Positions 25,238-34,503 of a stretch of 64,000 nt of DNA are shown piece by piece; position 1 is the first letter of the stretch; the number at the start of each line of letters is the position of its first letter. Both the position numbers and the translations under genes were made by a program. Origin of the DNA: a virus; the IMG/VR virus record IMGVR_UViG_3300031746_000004, positions 41,285 to 105,284 of that record; one strand, written 5' to 3'. The notes beneath the pieces are model-generated. The model ran no database searches. It had not been told where the DNA came from and saw only the letters and a program-made list of their open reading frames with translations.

Positions 25238-25711
25238 ATGTCCGCCACATTAAATTGGAAAGAAAGTAATTTAGTAGGAGAAGTAGAAACAGCAATTACA
25301 AATATTAATTTTGGTAATGTTGACGAACCAAATATTGTTCCAGCAGATGACCCTGTAATAATCGGTCAGAATTCTTTTTCAAAATATATTAGAGTTCTTT
25401 TTACAGGAACTTGGACAGAAATTTCTAATATGAAATTTTGGAAATCAAGTGGAGATTATAAAACAGATGAGATAATAAAAGCAGTAGCTAATATTGCTTA
25501 TTCCACACCTTCAAAAGTATCTACAGGAGATTCGAGTATTCCAATTACAGAAGGAACAGCGTTAGTAATTCAAGCAGCAGATGGAAGTCTTACAATTACG
25601 CCACCTGAAGATTATACTAAATATATTAGATTACAAACTCAATCTACAGTTTCTACTCCAGTAGGAGCAGGAAATCAAAAAGAATTTACTTTTCAATGGG
25701 ATGAAACTTAA
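25238..25711 (+). CDS. Tail-tip structural protein
   Basis: The 157-residue beta-rich protein has the pattern of a small virion domain (FSKYIRVLFTGTWTEISNMK, GTALVIQAADGSLTITPP, YIRLQTQSTVSTPVGAG) and ends in FTFQWDET like the protein at 23878. It follows a strong AAAGGAGG site, suggesting good expression. Confidence 0.62.
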   Translation: MSATLNWKESNLVGEVETAITNINFGNVDEPNIVPADDPVIIGQNSFSKYIRVLFTGTWTEISNMKFWKSSGDYKTDEIIKAVANIAYSTPSKVSTGDSSIPITEGTALVIQAADGSLTITPPEDYTKYIRLQTQSTVSTPVGAGNQKEFTFQWDET

Positions 25712-25724
25712 TTAGGAGAAAATA

Positions 25725-26180
25725 ATGGATACAACCATTAATACAGATTTAAGAGTAGGTAATAATACAATAGAGCCTTGCTCTTTCTTTTGGATTTCAT
25801 TATTTCAGGATAATTCTAAGATAGAACAATTTAATCCAGATGGTAGCGAAAATAGATTCCAATTAGTTAAAGATAAAATGAATGAACTTGCTTATTTTAA
25901 TTTAACAGATAGAAAAGGACATTTTTTTACAATTGACTTAATAAATGGAAGAATTGGTTATAATTATTTGCCACTTCCTTATTTAGAAAAAACCGATAAA
26001 CAAAATATAAGACTTATTTTTTTCCGTAGGCACCAAATGAAAATGTCTATGAATGGAAAATTAAAATCACATAATATAGAATATCATCTTGGATTTCAAT
26101 GGCAAGATTTTGAAAAAAGAAATCATAAGATTATTCTAAAAATAGATAACGAAGGCAGTTGGATTATAGGAGATAATTAA
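25725..26180 (+). CDS. Tail-tip protein of unknown role
   Basis: The 151-residue protein begins TTINTDLRVGNNT; the INTD-LR motif recurs three times as INTDFRT or INTDLRF in the hub protein that follows, so the two probably interact or share origin. The rest (FFWISLFQDNSKIEQFNPDG, YNYLPLPYLEKTDKQNIRLI) has no known match. Its stop overlaps the next start by one base. Confidence 0.6.
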   Translation: MDTTINTDLRVGNNTIEPCSFFWISLFQDNSKIEQFNPDGSENRFQLVKDKMNELAYFNLTDRKGHFFTIDLINGRIGYNYLPLPYLEKTDKQNIRLIFFRRHQMKMSMNGKLKSHNIEYHLGFQWQDFEKRNHKIILKIDNEGSWIIGDN

Positions 26181-29050
26181 TGTCAGGATTAGATGGATTT
26201 GTAAAATTATTATTACACTGCGATGGAACAGACGGGTCTACTACTTTTATAGATTCTTCATTTAGTCCAAAAACTATAACAGCAGTCGGAAATGCTCAAT
26301 TAGATACAGCTCAAAAGAAATTTGGTACAGCTTCAGGTTTATTCGACGGAAACGATTCTTTAACAGCAATAGCAAGTACAGATTGGAATTTTGGAACAGA
26401 TAATTTTACTATAGATTTCTGGATAAGATTTAATGCTATAGGAGGTGGAGGAGGAGTTTCTCCTAATAATCAATATTTTATAGATATAGGTTCTAATAAA
26501 TCTTGTATAAAATGGTATAATGGTAATTGGGAAGTTTATACTGATTTAATAGGTGGACAAAAAGTTTTAACTTGGGCTAATACGCCTAGTATAAATACAT
26601 GGTATCATGTAGCAGTAGTAAGAAATGGTAATACTTGGTATTTATTTGTAGATGGAATATCACGTAATTCAAATACTAGTAGTAATAGTTTTGGTAGTTC
26701 TTCATTAGTTCTTACAATAGGAAATTATGGCGGAGGAGGAAGTTATGGATTAAATGGTTGGTTAGATGAACTTCGTATTTCAAAAGGCACAGCACGTTGG
26801 ACTACTACCTTTACTCCACCCACTGAAGAATATAATAATAAAGTTAAACAAACAATTACTTCAGATATAGAATTTTCTCATTTAAGAGAAAAGATAGAAT
26901 CTGATATTCATTTTAAGGTAGAAGGACTTCAAGAAATAATAACTTCCGATGTAGAATTCTCTCCTTTAATAGAAAAAATATCATCCGACGTTCATTTCAA
27001 AGCAGAAGGGTTTCAGCAAATAATAGAATCAGATGTAGAATTTTTAAATAGAAAACAAGAAATTATTAATTCAGATATTTATTTTATAGAAGAATACGAT
27101 GGAAAATTTATTCATGATAATCATTTATTTTTAGTTACAGATACCAATCCAACTCAAATTATAAAAATAGATTTAACCAATCCTGCAAGTTATACTAAAT
27201 ATACCATAACAGGAAAAACTAACGGAAAAGATTTAGTAATTAATCATGATAGAGAGTATTTATACGCTTCTTTATCTGGCGGATATATAGTAAAAGCTAG
27301 TACAGATGACCCATCTATCCAAACTATTCATGATATAGGAGAAGGAAATCAACTTTATTCTATTACTCACAATCCAGATTATTTAACTACTTTTATAGCA
27401 GATGCGGAATCAGGAGATAGTTTATTTATTTTAGACGAAGCTACTTACGAAAAAATTAATACAGATTTTAGAACGAAAGCAGAAGAAGAATCTCAGATAA
27501 AAACAAGTTTCGGTACTACATTCGGTTCTAAGATTAATACAGATTTTAGGACAATAGCAACTAATAAATCACAAATAAATACAGATTTAAGATTTATTAA
27601 AATTAGTTATCCAGAAATTAGTTATACCAATCCATTAGCTAGAACAGATTTTCATGTTAAAATAGATGATGTGGAATTAGGTAATGATGATTTAAAATTA
27701 GATTCTATAAAAATAACTCATACTGCCGATAATAAGAGCACAGCAGATTTTGTTTTAAATAGAAAACATGATGATTTAAATAATCCAACTACTATTACTT
27801 CTAATAATAATGTAAAAATTTATTTGGGTACTAAATTAGAATTCGAAGGAATAATAATTAAAATTAATTCTAGAAGCGAAGAAGAACAAATAGAGGTATA
27901 TTGCGAAACGACCGATGTAAGTACCAACTATAATATAGTAACAAAAGATTTACCCCTTACAGTATTAAATGAAAAATTACATTTATATGACATCTTAGTA
28001 AACGACGTTGATATAGAAAAACCTTATTTAAGTACATTATTAGTTATTTTAGGAAATAATAATAAATATTGGAACGGAACTATATGGGTAAGTAAAATAA
28101 CAGAAGCATTAACATTCGCTACATTTGCTTTGGCAGAAAGTTATATAACAGCTAATGAAACTAACGATAGTTTTTACTCTAAAGAACCTATTGTAAGTAA
28201 TTATGAAGAAAATCCTCAATACTATAACGGAATAAAAGTAAACTTAGGTACAAGAATCGACGAAAGAGATATACAATTTACTGTCGGATATAGTTCTATT
28301 CGTATAGCTGAACAATTATCAGATGGAACGTTTGAATTTACTCCAAATTATACTTATTTTTGGGTAGTTGATGTAAACTGGTTTAATTTAACAGGAAGTC
28401 AAAAAACTTCAGGTTGGAGATATATAGGAACTAGTTTAGCTTCTTTAAATGGAGATTTATATGAAATTAAAGAAGCATTTTATAAAAAACAAAGAATTTT
28501 AGACGACATAAATACCGAATTAGGATATTATACGATAGGAACAGCTCCTTTTAAAGAAATTTCAGTAAAAAACGGAATAAAAAAGGCTAGATTTAGATAT
28601 GAAGATAAGGATGATGGACTTTATCGAACAATAGGAAACATTTATGATTACGAACAATATTGTAAAGATGTTGCTGCTATTGAATACAAAAAAATAAAAA
28701 ATATAAACGGAGAGGTATTACCTAAGAGTTCAGCTAATTTACAATTAACCATAGATGGATATTTATATTATGATTTAAAATTATTAACAAGAACAAATAT
28801 AACTAATACTACAAGTAGTAATATTTATAAAAATAGTAATGGATTTCCTGTTAGTATAAAACAAATTACAATAGATTCTTCGACTATGTCAGTAAATTTA
28901 ACTTGCGATAATATAAAATCAGAACATGAATTAGAATTATTAGATGGTCAATATCCTATAGAACCTGCCGAAATAGAAGCATTTTCTTATAAATATTATC
29001 AAAAATGGGATTTATCTTCGTGGGAAAATATAGATGGAGTACAAAATTAA
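26180..29050 (+). CDS. Large tail hub/tail-associated protein with N-terminal LamG domain
   Basis: The order of parts in this 956-residue protein is: a LamG domain (about 6-215: VKLLLHCDGTDGS, DNFTIDFWIRF, NTWYHVAVVRNG, GWLDELRISKGTARW); six short SD[IV]-x-F repeats (about 225-295); a propeller-like stretch; INTDFRT repeats (about 430-475); then a gp27-like hub region (ARTDFHVKIDDVELG, DSIKITHTADNKSTADFVLN, KIYLGTKLEFEGIIIKINSR) to the C-terminus. Such hub proteins form the tail tip and hold fibres. The LamG cassette is close to that in the protein at 2997. Confidence 0.75.
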   Translation: MSGLDGFVKLLLHCDGTDGSTTFIDSSFSPKTITAVGNAQLDTAQKKFGTASGLFDGNDSLTAIASTDWNFGTDNFTIDFWIRFNAIGGGGGVSPNNQYFIDIGSNKSCIKWYNGNWEVYTDLIGGQKVLTWANTPSINTWYHVAVVRNGNTWYLFVDGISRNSNTSSNSFGSSSLVLTIGNYGGGGSYGLNGWLDELRISKGTARWTTTFTPPTEEYNNKVKQTITSDIEFSHLREKIESDIHFKVEGLQEIITSDVEFSPLIEKISSDVHFKAEGFQQIIESDVEFLNRKQEIINSDIYFIEEYDGKFIHDNHLFLVTDTNPTQIIKIDLTNPASYTKYTITGKTNGKDLVINHDREYLYASLSGGYIVKASTDDPSIQTIHDIGEGNQLYSITHNPDYLTTFIADAESGDSLFILDEATYEKINTDFRTKAEEESQIKTSFGTTFGSKINTDFRTIATNKSQINTDLRFIKISYPEISYTNPLARTDFHVKIDDVELGNDDLKLDSIKITHTADNKSTADFVLNRKHDDLNNPTTITSNNNVKIYLGTKLEFEGIIIKINSRSEEEQIEVYCETTDVSTNYNIVTKDLPLTVLNEKLHLYDILVNDVDIEKPYLSTLLVILGNNNKYWNGTIWVSKITEALTFATFALAESYITANETNDSFYSKEPIVSNYEENPQYYNGIKVNLGTRIDERDIQFTVGYSSIRIAEQLSDGTFEFTPNYTYFWVVDVNWFNLTGSQKTSGWRYIGTSLASLNGDLYEIKEAFYKKQRILDDINTELGYYTIGTAPFKEISVKNGIKKARFRYEDKDDGLYRTIGNIYDYEQYCKDVAAIEYKKIKNINGEVLPKSSANLQLTIDGYLYYDLKLLTRTNITNTTSSNIYKNSNGFPVSIKQITIDSSTMSVNLTCDNIKSEHELELLDGQYPIEPAEIEAFSYKYYQKWDLSSWENIDGVQN

Positions 29051-29544
29051 TGAATAATTACCACCAAAATAAACATAAAATTAGAACAATTTATAATAAT
29101 TTACAAACTTCGGAACAACAATATGATAAATTAAAAAAACAACCTATTAATAAAATATCTATAAATTATATTAAAACACAAAACGAATATATTATAGACG
29201 AAATAACAACTACACATAATTATTATTATAAATGTTGGTATATCAAATTAGAAAATTTTCCAGAAAATATATTACCATTTATTAAGATTATTCCTATTAT
29301 TTCTACAACAACAGCTTTTGAAGACGAAATAGTTACTTGGATTCGAATGGGAGATAGGAATCAATTTTTTTACTTTATTAATAAAAGATTAGATATAGAA
29401 TCAAATAAAGATATATTTTATATTTTTATTTATTATTCTCATGGGATTGATTATATATATGAGCAACCTCCGATAATTTTAAAATTAAAAATGTATTTAG
29501 ATTTACCTCAAAATTACGATGAATTACGAACAAACAAAACATAA
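29050..29544 (+). CDS. Tail-tip paralogue 1 (164 aa)
   Basis: I take the ATG overlapping the hub stop (TAATG) as the start. The protein begins MNNYHQNKHKIRTIYNNLQ and contains LENFPENILPFIKIIPI. Both parts match the gene at 30634 (MNYEQQKNKIYNVFNN; INNFPGRLIPFIKYADF), so these are paralogues. It overlaps the next small gene by 26 bases. The function is unknown but the context is the tail tip. Confidence 0.6.
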   Translation: MNNYHQNKHKIRTIYNNLQTSEQQYDKLKKQPINKISINYIKTQNEYIIDEITTTHNYYYKCWYIKLENFPENILPFIKIIPIISTTTAFEDEIVTWIRMGDRNQFFYFINKRLDIESNKDIFYIFIYYSHGIDYIYEQPPIILKLKMYLDLPQNYDELRTNKT

Positions 29545-29692
29545 AATTAGGAATTGTTATAATGATTCTAAAGATTTACAACAAAATATAGATAAAGTAG
29601 ATTATATAGGTGAAAATTTAAATAGAGAAAAAATAGTTCAAAAAATTAGTTATTTAGAATCTATTTGGTTAACATTAATAAGAGTAAGTTAA
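29519..29692 (+). CDS. Tail-tip paralogue 2, short form (57 aa)
   Basis: ATG at 29519 lies inside the end of the previous gene, and the frame runs 57 codons. The start MNYEQTKHKIRNCYNDSKDL matches the N-termini of the genes at 29050 and 30634, but the protein stops where those continue into their conserved core. It is either a truncated duplicate or a genuine N-terminal-domain protein. An AAGG site for the next gene follows it. Confidence 0.6.
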   Translation: MNYEQTKHKIRNCYNDSKDLQQNIDKVDYIGENLNREKIVQKISYLESIWLTLIRVS

Positions 29693-29704
29693 GGAAAAAA
29701 TATA

Positions 29705-30637
29705 ATGAGTTTTGTTTATCCAGAATATTTACATCCTGGTATAGTAGAAAAATATAAGTGGATAGGTTATAATTATTATTCTTATATTGATTTAGATATA
29801 AAAGAAGAAAATTTAAATTTAGTAGATTATCAAACTTTGATTAATTCAGAGGCAGATTTAGGAAAAAATTTTCAAACTTTATTTAATAAACCTACTTGGG
29901 AAGAATATTGGACTGCTTATGCAGGTTCTACTTTAATAGCTCAAAAATTTCATTTATTTGACGGAGGTAGTTTATATTATGCTGTAGTTCCTTATGGAAT
30001 AACAGCTTCAGACGTTGCTCTATATTCTAAATACGATAGTGGATTACGTAAAACTATCATATATTGGGATTCTACTTTAAAGTATAAGATATATTTAAAA
30101 AGATATTTGGTAGAAGGTAGATACGAATATAAAATATACCCCCCTAGCGGAACAGGTACTTGCCCAGAGTTACCCTCTACTTTAACTTTAAAATTAAATT
30201 ATCCAGATGCACAATTTACTAATTCTGAATATACTTTTTGGGAAACCAGCAGAAAATTTGATATTATAATGCAATATAGAGTTTTTCTTAAAACAAATAG
30301 TAATCCTGTAGAAAAATTTAGATTAATAGAAACAGGACAAATATATGAAGTTGTACCTACGACTCGTGACGAAGATATAATTTTTTATAGAACTACTGAA
30401 ATAGTAACTAAACATCTAATATGGGTACCAACTCCACCACCTGCCCCCGAACCTGGATATTGGACATTTCATTTTGATACTTCGGGAGTAATTTATGGAG
30501 CAACAATTAGAAAAATAACATATGTTCGTGCAGAGGAAGTAATTCCTATTGAAGATTTACCTCAAATAAGAACGAAATTAATAGTAAGTATAAAACCTAA
30601 CTTTAATTATAAAGAACGACAACAATACGAAAAATGA
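29705..30637 (+). CDS. Tail-tip/receptor-region protein of unknown family
   Basis: The 310-residue protein is rich in Tyr and Trp (PGIVEKYKWIGYNYYSYIDL, WEEYWTAYAGSTLIAQKFHL, TKHLIWVPTPPPAPEPGYWT). A Pro-rich hinge near 253 separates an N-terminal beta-rich part from a short C-terminal domain. It lies between members of the MNYEQ paralogue set and overlaps the last one by four bases. A receptor-binding role is plausible but not shown. Confidence 0.6.
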   Translation: MSFVYPEYLHPGIVEKYKWIGYNYYSYIDLDIKEENLNLVDYQTLINSEADLGKNFQTLFNKPTWEEYWTAYAGSTLIAQKFHLFDGGSLYYAVVPYGITASDVALYSKYDSGLRKTIIYWDSTLKYKIYLKRYLVEGRYEYKIYPPSGTGTCPELPSTLTLKLNYPDAQFTNSEYTFWETSRKFDIIMQYRVFLKTNSNPVEKFRLIETGQIYEVVPTTRDEDIIFYRTTEIVTKHLIWVPTPPPAPEPGYWTFHFDTSGVIYGATIRKITYVRAEEVIPIEDLPQIRTKLIVSIKPNFNYKERQQYEK

Positions 30638-31131
30638 ATTACGAACAACAAAAAAATAAGATATATAATGTTTTTAATAATACACAAGAAGTAATTTTTG
30701 ATATTGATAATTTACAGAAGCAAGAAATATTAACAAACGAAAAAATAAATTTTAATGATATTTCTTTTATTAAAAATATAGCTTATTTAGATACAGGATG
30801 GCATGATTTTGAAAAAAAATATGATAGGGGGAGATGGGAAAACGACTATTTTTATTATCCCTTTTCTGTTAATATTAATAATTTTCCAGGAAGATTAATT
30901 CCTTTCATTAAATATGCTGATTTTTATTCTGCTTTACAGTTTGACGAAGATTATATCGATATTAATTTTTATGGGTGTATATTTATAAATCCAGATATGA
31001 ATAAAGAGATAAAAGACCAAGAATTTCCTATTACTATTTTTAGATGCATGTATTTATGGTTTCCTTTCAGTTCTGTTAATAATAAAGCTAGATTTATTAT
31101 TAAATTAGCCAATCCTCAAAATTATGTTTAG
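30634..31131 (+). CDS. Tail-tip paralogue 3 (165 aa)
   Basis: It starts in an ATGA overlap with the preceding gene. MNYEQQKNKIYNVFNNTQEV and INNFPGRLIPFIKYADF link it to the genes at 29050 and 29519, and NPQNYV at the end mirrors PQNYDE near the end of paralogue 1. It is the last plus-strand gene; its TAG overlaps the TAA of the convergent minus-strand gene. Confidence 0.6.
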   Translation: MNYEQQKNKIYNVFNNTQEVIFDIDNLQKQEILTNEKINFNDISFIKNIAYLDTGWHDFEKKYDRGRWENDYFYYPFSVNINNFPGRLIPFIKYADFYSALQFDEDYIDINFYGCIFINPDMNKEIKDQEFPITIFRCMYLWFPFSSVNNKARFIIKLANPQNYV

Positions 31132-31508
31132 ATTACTTTATAGGTAGGGGTAGAATCTTCTATTCCTTCTTTCCATCCAGAAGTTTTCTTTCCATAATAT
31201 TCCTGTCCAAATTCATTTATTTCTAATTTAATTTCGTTATCAGATAAATCAAAAATAAAGTTATAAACTCTATTCTCTTTTTTAGCCATTAATATTATTC
31301 TAGTAATTTTAATTCTATTATCGTTTAATAAAGATTGAGTTTTTTCTATAAGATGATTATAAGATTCATAATTTTCAAGAATAAGAGTATGTTTAAAGAG
31401 AGTATATTCTATTTTTGAAATAGGTTTAATAGGCATCTCATTCCAAAGACTTCTCTCTATACTACCGCCCTGCCATATTTGTCCGTCCTTATGAGTTATA
31501 GTATACAT
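31128..31508 (-). CDS. Unknown phage protein next to amidoligase
   Basis: The 126-residue protein (YTITHKDGQIWQGGSIERSL, KITRIILMAKKENRVYNFIF) has a beta-rich start and a helical middle. It lies 23 bases after the amidoligase gene and may be co-transcribed with it. No family is recognised. Its stop overlaps that of the convergent tail gene. Confidence 0.6.
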   Translation of the reverse strand: MYTITHKDGQIWQGGSIERSLWNEMPIKPISKIEYTLFKHTLILENYESYNHLIEKTQSLLNDNRIKITRIILMAKKENRVYNFIFDLSDNEIKLEINEFGQEYYGKKTSGWKEGIEDSTPTYKVI

Positions 31509-31531
31509 AATTATTCACCTTTATTGAATGT

Positions 31532-33196
31532 TTATTCACGTTCTAACGATTCTTTGATAAAATTTAATACGAAATAAATGACTTCTTTAATTTCTCGAAA
31601 GTTTGTAGTTGAAGAAAATAATCTAAATTCTATAGTCTGATAATCTTCTTTAGGTAGATGTGAAATATTTAAAGAATAATATTTTTCGTCAATGTAGCTA
31701 TAATGTCTAAAATTAGTTCTTAGATTATTTCTAAAATTATGTAATTCTTTTTCTGTAAGTTTATGCAGCTCACTCTTTGGTAATAGTTTACATGTATTAG
31801 CAATGCGTTCTTTAGAAATATTAAACCTTTTAGCAATATATTTTTGTTTATGTATCCATTCTTTTATAATAGTTATAATTTGTTTATCTGTTAAATTTTT
31901 AATATTACAATTATGAACAATTAAACCATTAGCAATGTAGGTATTTGTCCCAGTTTCAAAATTATATACTCTTACTTTTTTTCCTTTTTTGTAAGTAATT
32001 CTTGATATATCTTTACAACCCCAATACTTTAAAGGTTTATATTTTAGTTTATTGGGATGTGTTTGAGCATAAAAATCTATAGCGGGCATTATTCTTAGTT
32101 CATAGAATTTTCTATTAGATATTTGAGTTTTTCTAATTCTTAATTTAAACGAAATATTTAATTCGTTACAATATTGTTTAATTTTATTTATTTTTTTTAA
32201 GTTTGTATTGCATAAAATTATTTCATTAGATGTTTGTGTTCCTTCTGCATCAAAAAAACCTGCCAAATATCCGAGTTTATAAAATGTGCTATTTCTAAGA
32301 TGAGAATTTCTTAAAAAATTATATACATCCTTTCCTCCTACACATGAATAAAAATAATTTTTATTATCTTGATGTATTGACATATTTCTTTTCAATCCAA
32401 CTTTGTTAAAACATATATTAATAAAATTCAACAAATTTTTATCTTTACAATGAAAAGTTATTTTTGAATTTTTGTTATGTTTTGCATTGATAATATGTCC
32501 GTCGCCAGATATATATCCATCTAACCATCCTCGATGCCACGATTTGTCTCTATAATTTTCATCCTGTCTATTGTTATTGAATGTTATATATTTTGTTTGT
32601 TTTATATGTTCGGCAGGATAGAAATAATTAATTCTTCTATTATTTACAGGCGTTTGAGCTAAATATTTAATAATGGGATGTTCTGGAGTTACAGATACTA
32701 AAAATTTATTATTATAATATAAATCGATTGTATCTGCATTTCGACAATATTTTTTGCTTATTTTAGTAGAAATAAATTCTCCAGAAATTAAATTCAATCC
32801 CAAAATATTGTCCCCTATTTTAATTCGTTCAATAGATTTTGAGGTGTAATCAGGTAACATAATTTTAGTTCCCCATTTAAAGCAATGAATATGTAAACCA
32901 CAAGTAGGTTTTGCTTTTCCTCTATAAACACGTACTAAAGCTAATATTTCTTTTATTTGAAGAAAAGAATCTTCATTATAATATAGATGATTAGAATTTT
33001 CAGGAGAAAGTTCAATTCCATTATTCAAAGACCCATCGTTTTTTATCTCCCAACCCTTTAAGGTTTTACCACGTTCAATAAGTCTATCAGATTCTGTTTT
33101 AGCTGGTAATTCGAATTCAAATTCAGGAGCAAATCTGATTTTCTTAATATCTATAAGTTTAATTTTGTCTTCTTTTTTATTTATTGACTTAACCAT
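31532..33196 (-). CDS. Amidoligase-family protein (COOH-NH2 ligase) interrupted by an intein
   Basis: The host protein (residues 1-104 plus 430-554) fits the Amidoligase_2 family of glutamine-synthetase fold. It has FAPEFEFELP, LKGWEIKNDGSLNNGIELSP, CGLHIH and, after the intein, TIEFRLFSSTTNFREI with the metal-binding E and the R of the second half. These enzymes make ATP-dependent amide bonds between peptides, amines or cell-wall precursors. The intein sits exactly after the HxH motif (CGLHIH then CNIKN). It is followed by an unknown gene at 31128. Substrate and role in infection are unknown. Confidence 0.78.
   Translation of the reverse strand: MVKSINKKEDKIKLIDIKKIRFAPEFEFELPAKTESDRLIERGKTLKGWEIKNDGSLNNGIELSPENSNHLYYNEDSFLQIKEILALVRVYRGKAKPTCGLHIHCFKWGTKIMLPDYTSKSIERIKIGDNILGLNLISGEFISTKISKKYCRNADTIDLYYNNKFLVSVTPEHPIIKYLAQTPVNNRRINYFYPAEHIKQTKYITFNNNRQDENYRDKSWHRGWLDGYISGDGHIINAKHNKNSKITFHCKDKNLLNFINICFNKVGLKRNMSIHQDNKNYFYSCVGGKDVYNFLRNSHLRNSTFYKLGYLAGFFDAEGTQTSNEIILCNTNLKKINKIKQYCNELNISFKLRIRKTQISNRKFYELRIMPAIDFYAQTHPNKLKYKPLKYWGCKDISRITYKKGKKVRVYNFETGTNTYIANGLIVHNCNIKNLTDKQIITIIKEWIHKQKYIAKRFNISKERIANTCKLLPKSELHKLTEKELHNFRNNLRTNFRHYSYIDEKYYSLNISHLPKEDYQTIEFRLFSSTTNFREIKEVIYFVLNFIKESLERE
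31910..32884 (-). mobile_element. Intein with LAGLIDADG homing endonuclease (in amidoligase)
   Basis: This 325-residue in-frame insert begins with Cys (CFKWGTKIMLPDYTSKSIE) and ends LIVHN before Cys+1, the standard intein borders. The block-B region has NADTIDLYYNN and LVSVTPEHPII. Two DOD motifs, LDGYISGDGHI and LAGFFDAEGTQ, mark a homing endonuclease. Splicing should restore an uninterrupted CGLHIH-CNIKN sequence. All key residues look intact. Confidence 0.88.
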
Positions 33197-33333
33197 AATT
33201 TATATATTTTTATTATTTCTCTTATATCTAATTTATTACTAAACATTAAATAAATAGAAAAAGGTAAAACTAAAAATACAATAAAAAGCATACCTAATGT
33301 AAATATTATTATTGCTAATGATAAATTAAGCAT
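33181..33333 (-). CDS. Small membrane protein (50 aa)
   Basis: ATG at 33333 follows an AAGGAG site with a seven-base spacer. The product has a membrane segment over about residues 4-31 (LSLAIIIFTLGMLFIVFLVL) and a basic C-terminus. Its end overlaps the amidoligase start by 16 bases, so the two are coupled. The function is unknown; a holin-like or accessory membrane role is possible. Confidence 0.65.
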   Translation of the reverse strand: MLNLSLAIIIFTLGMLFIVFLVLPFSIYLMFSNKLDIREIIKIYKLWLSQ

Positions 33334-33343
33334 TAGTTTCTCC

Positions 33344-33883
33344 TTATTGTTTTTTTAACCAAATACTATACGCTTGATTAATATCATTAATATCTATAGG
33401 ATAATATTTCCATTGTTCAATACTAACATTACAACAATCTGTAAATTGATTATTCTTTTTAATTCTAGAAAATTGCCATTTATTATGTACATGTCCTACT
33501 ATGTTAAATTTATAATTAACGTCTGCAAAATCTGGATTATGAACTAAATTAATTCTTTTTCCTCCATGTTTTATAACTAATCTCTCTATGGGAGTTTTAA
33601 GAGAATTATTCTTATCATGATTACCCTGGATAAAAATAATATTTTTACAATTAAGTTGATTAATGAAGTATTGAGGTTTATCTTTTTCGCCTTCTCCTCT
33701 ACCAGAACCTGAACGAAAAATAAAATCTCCCACAAAGAAAACCATATCTTCTTTTTTAACTCTTTTATTAAAATTAGAAATAATGGTATTATTCATCTCA
33801 TCCAATGTTTTAAAGGGTCTACCTGTGTATTTAATTATATTGAAGTGATTTAGATGCCAGTCAGAAGTGAAATAAATATTCAT
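33344..33883 (-). CDS. Calcineurin-like metallophosphoesterase
   Basis: All motifs of the two-metal phosphoesterase fold are present in 179 residues: DWHLNHFN at the start, FVGDFIF, QGNHDKN, NLVHNPDF and GHVHNKWQF near the end. Close families act on small nucleotides or phosphoesters; the substrate here is unknown. The gene belongs to the minus-strand accessory block and follows a GGAG site. Confidence 0.88.
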   Translation of the reverse strand: MNIYFTSDWHLNHFNIIKYTGRPFKTLDEMNNTIISNFNKRVKKEDMVFFVGDFIFRSGSGRGEGEKDKPQYFINQLNCKNIIFIQGNHDKNNSLKTPIERLVIKHGGKRINLVHNPDFADVNYKFNIVGHVHNKWQFSRIKKNNQFTDCCNVSIEQWKYYPIDINDINQAYSIWLKKQ

Positions 33884-33894
33884 AAAATTATCTC

Positions 33895-34503
33895 CTATTT
33901 TTTAGGATAAAGTATTTTATCTACTATTCCATACTTTAAAGCATCTTCGGGGAACAACCAAAGTTGTCCATTTTTAATTTGTGTTAATTGTCTTTGATTT
34001 AATTTAGTATGTTTTTTTAACATTTCATTCATTCTTTTTTCTAATCTAAATAAAAAACCAGCTTGGTCTTTAATATTTTGTACATTACCTTGTAAAAGGT
34101 CAGAAGTACTATGTTGCATCCAAAATCCATTAGGAGTAATAAATCTTTTTTTACACACTATACTTATCATTGCTGCCATTGAGCAGGCTTCTCCTGAAAT
34201 GATAGAATAAACAGGAGCATCTATGGCTTGTATTGTATCTATTATAGATAATCCATAAGTTACCCATCCGCCTGGACTGTTTATTTCCAAATTAATAGGT
34301 ATAGTTTTATCTAGATAATTCATAGCTCTTATTTTAGAACAAATAATATCTGCACTAATATTATTAATTTCGTCGTAGAGAAGAATATATCTATTTTTAT
34401 TTAAAATTTTATAATAAAATTCTTCAGAGTATTTATCTTTTTTATCCATCTTCAAATCTTCTTTTATTTCTTCGTCGTCGTTATCCCGATAGATTTTATT
34501 CAT
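33895..34503 (-). CDS. ClpP-like serine protease (paralogue 1)
   Basis: The 202-residue protein has the ClpP fold pattern: INSPGGWVTYGLSIIDTI, the nucleophile Ser108 in SGEACSMAA, and His131 in FWMQHST. At the place of the catalytic Asp (R-D-x-F in bacterial ClpP) it has NGQLWLFPEDA, with Gln180, so the triad may be incomplete or supplied differently. The N-terminal 25 residues are charged and form no clear signal. A second ClpP-like gene lies 2 kb away. Phage ClpP-like proteins can serve in head maturation or host proteolysis. Confidence 0.82.
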   Translation of the reverse strand: MNKIYRDNDDEEIKEDLKMDKKDKYSEEFYYKILNKNRYILLYDEINNISADIICSKIRAMNYLDKTIPINLEINSPGGWVTYGLSIIDTIQAIDAPVYSIISGEACSMAAMISIVCKKRFITPNGFWMQHSTSDLLQGNVQNIKDQAGFLFRLEKRMNEMLKKHTKLNQRQLTQIKNGQLWLFPEDALKYGIVDKILYPKK

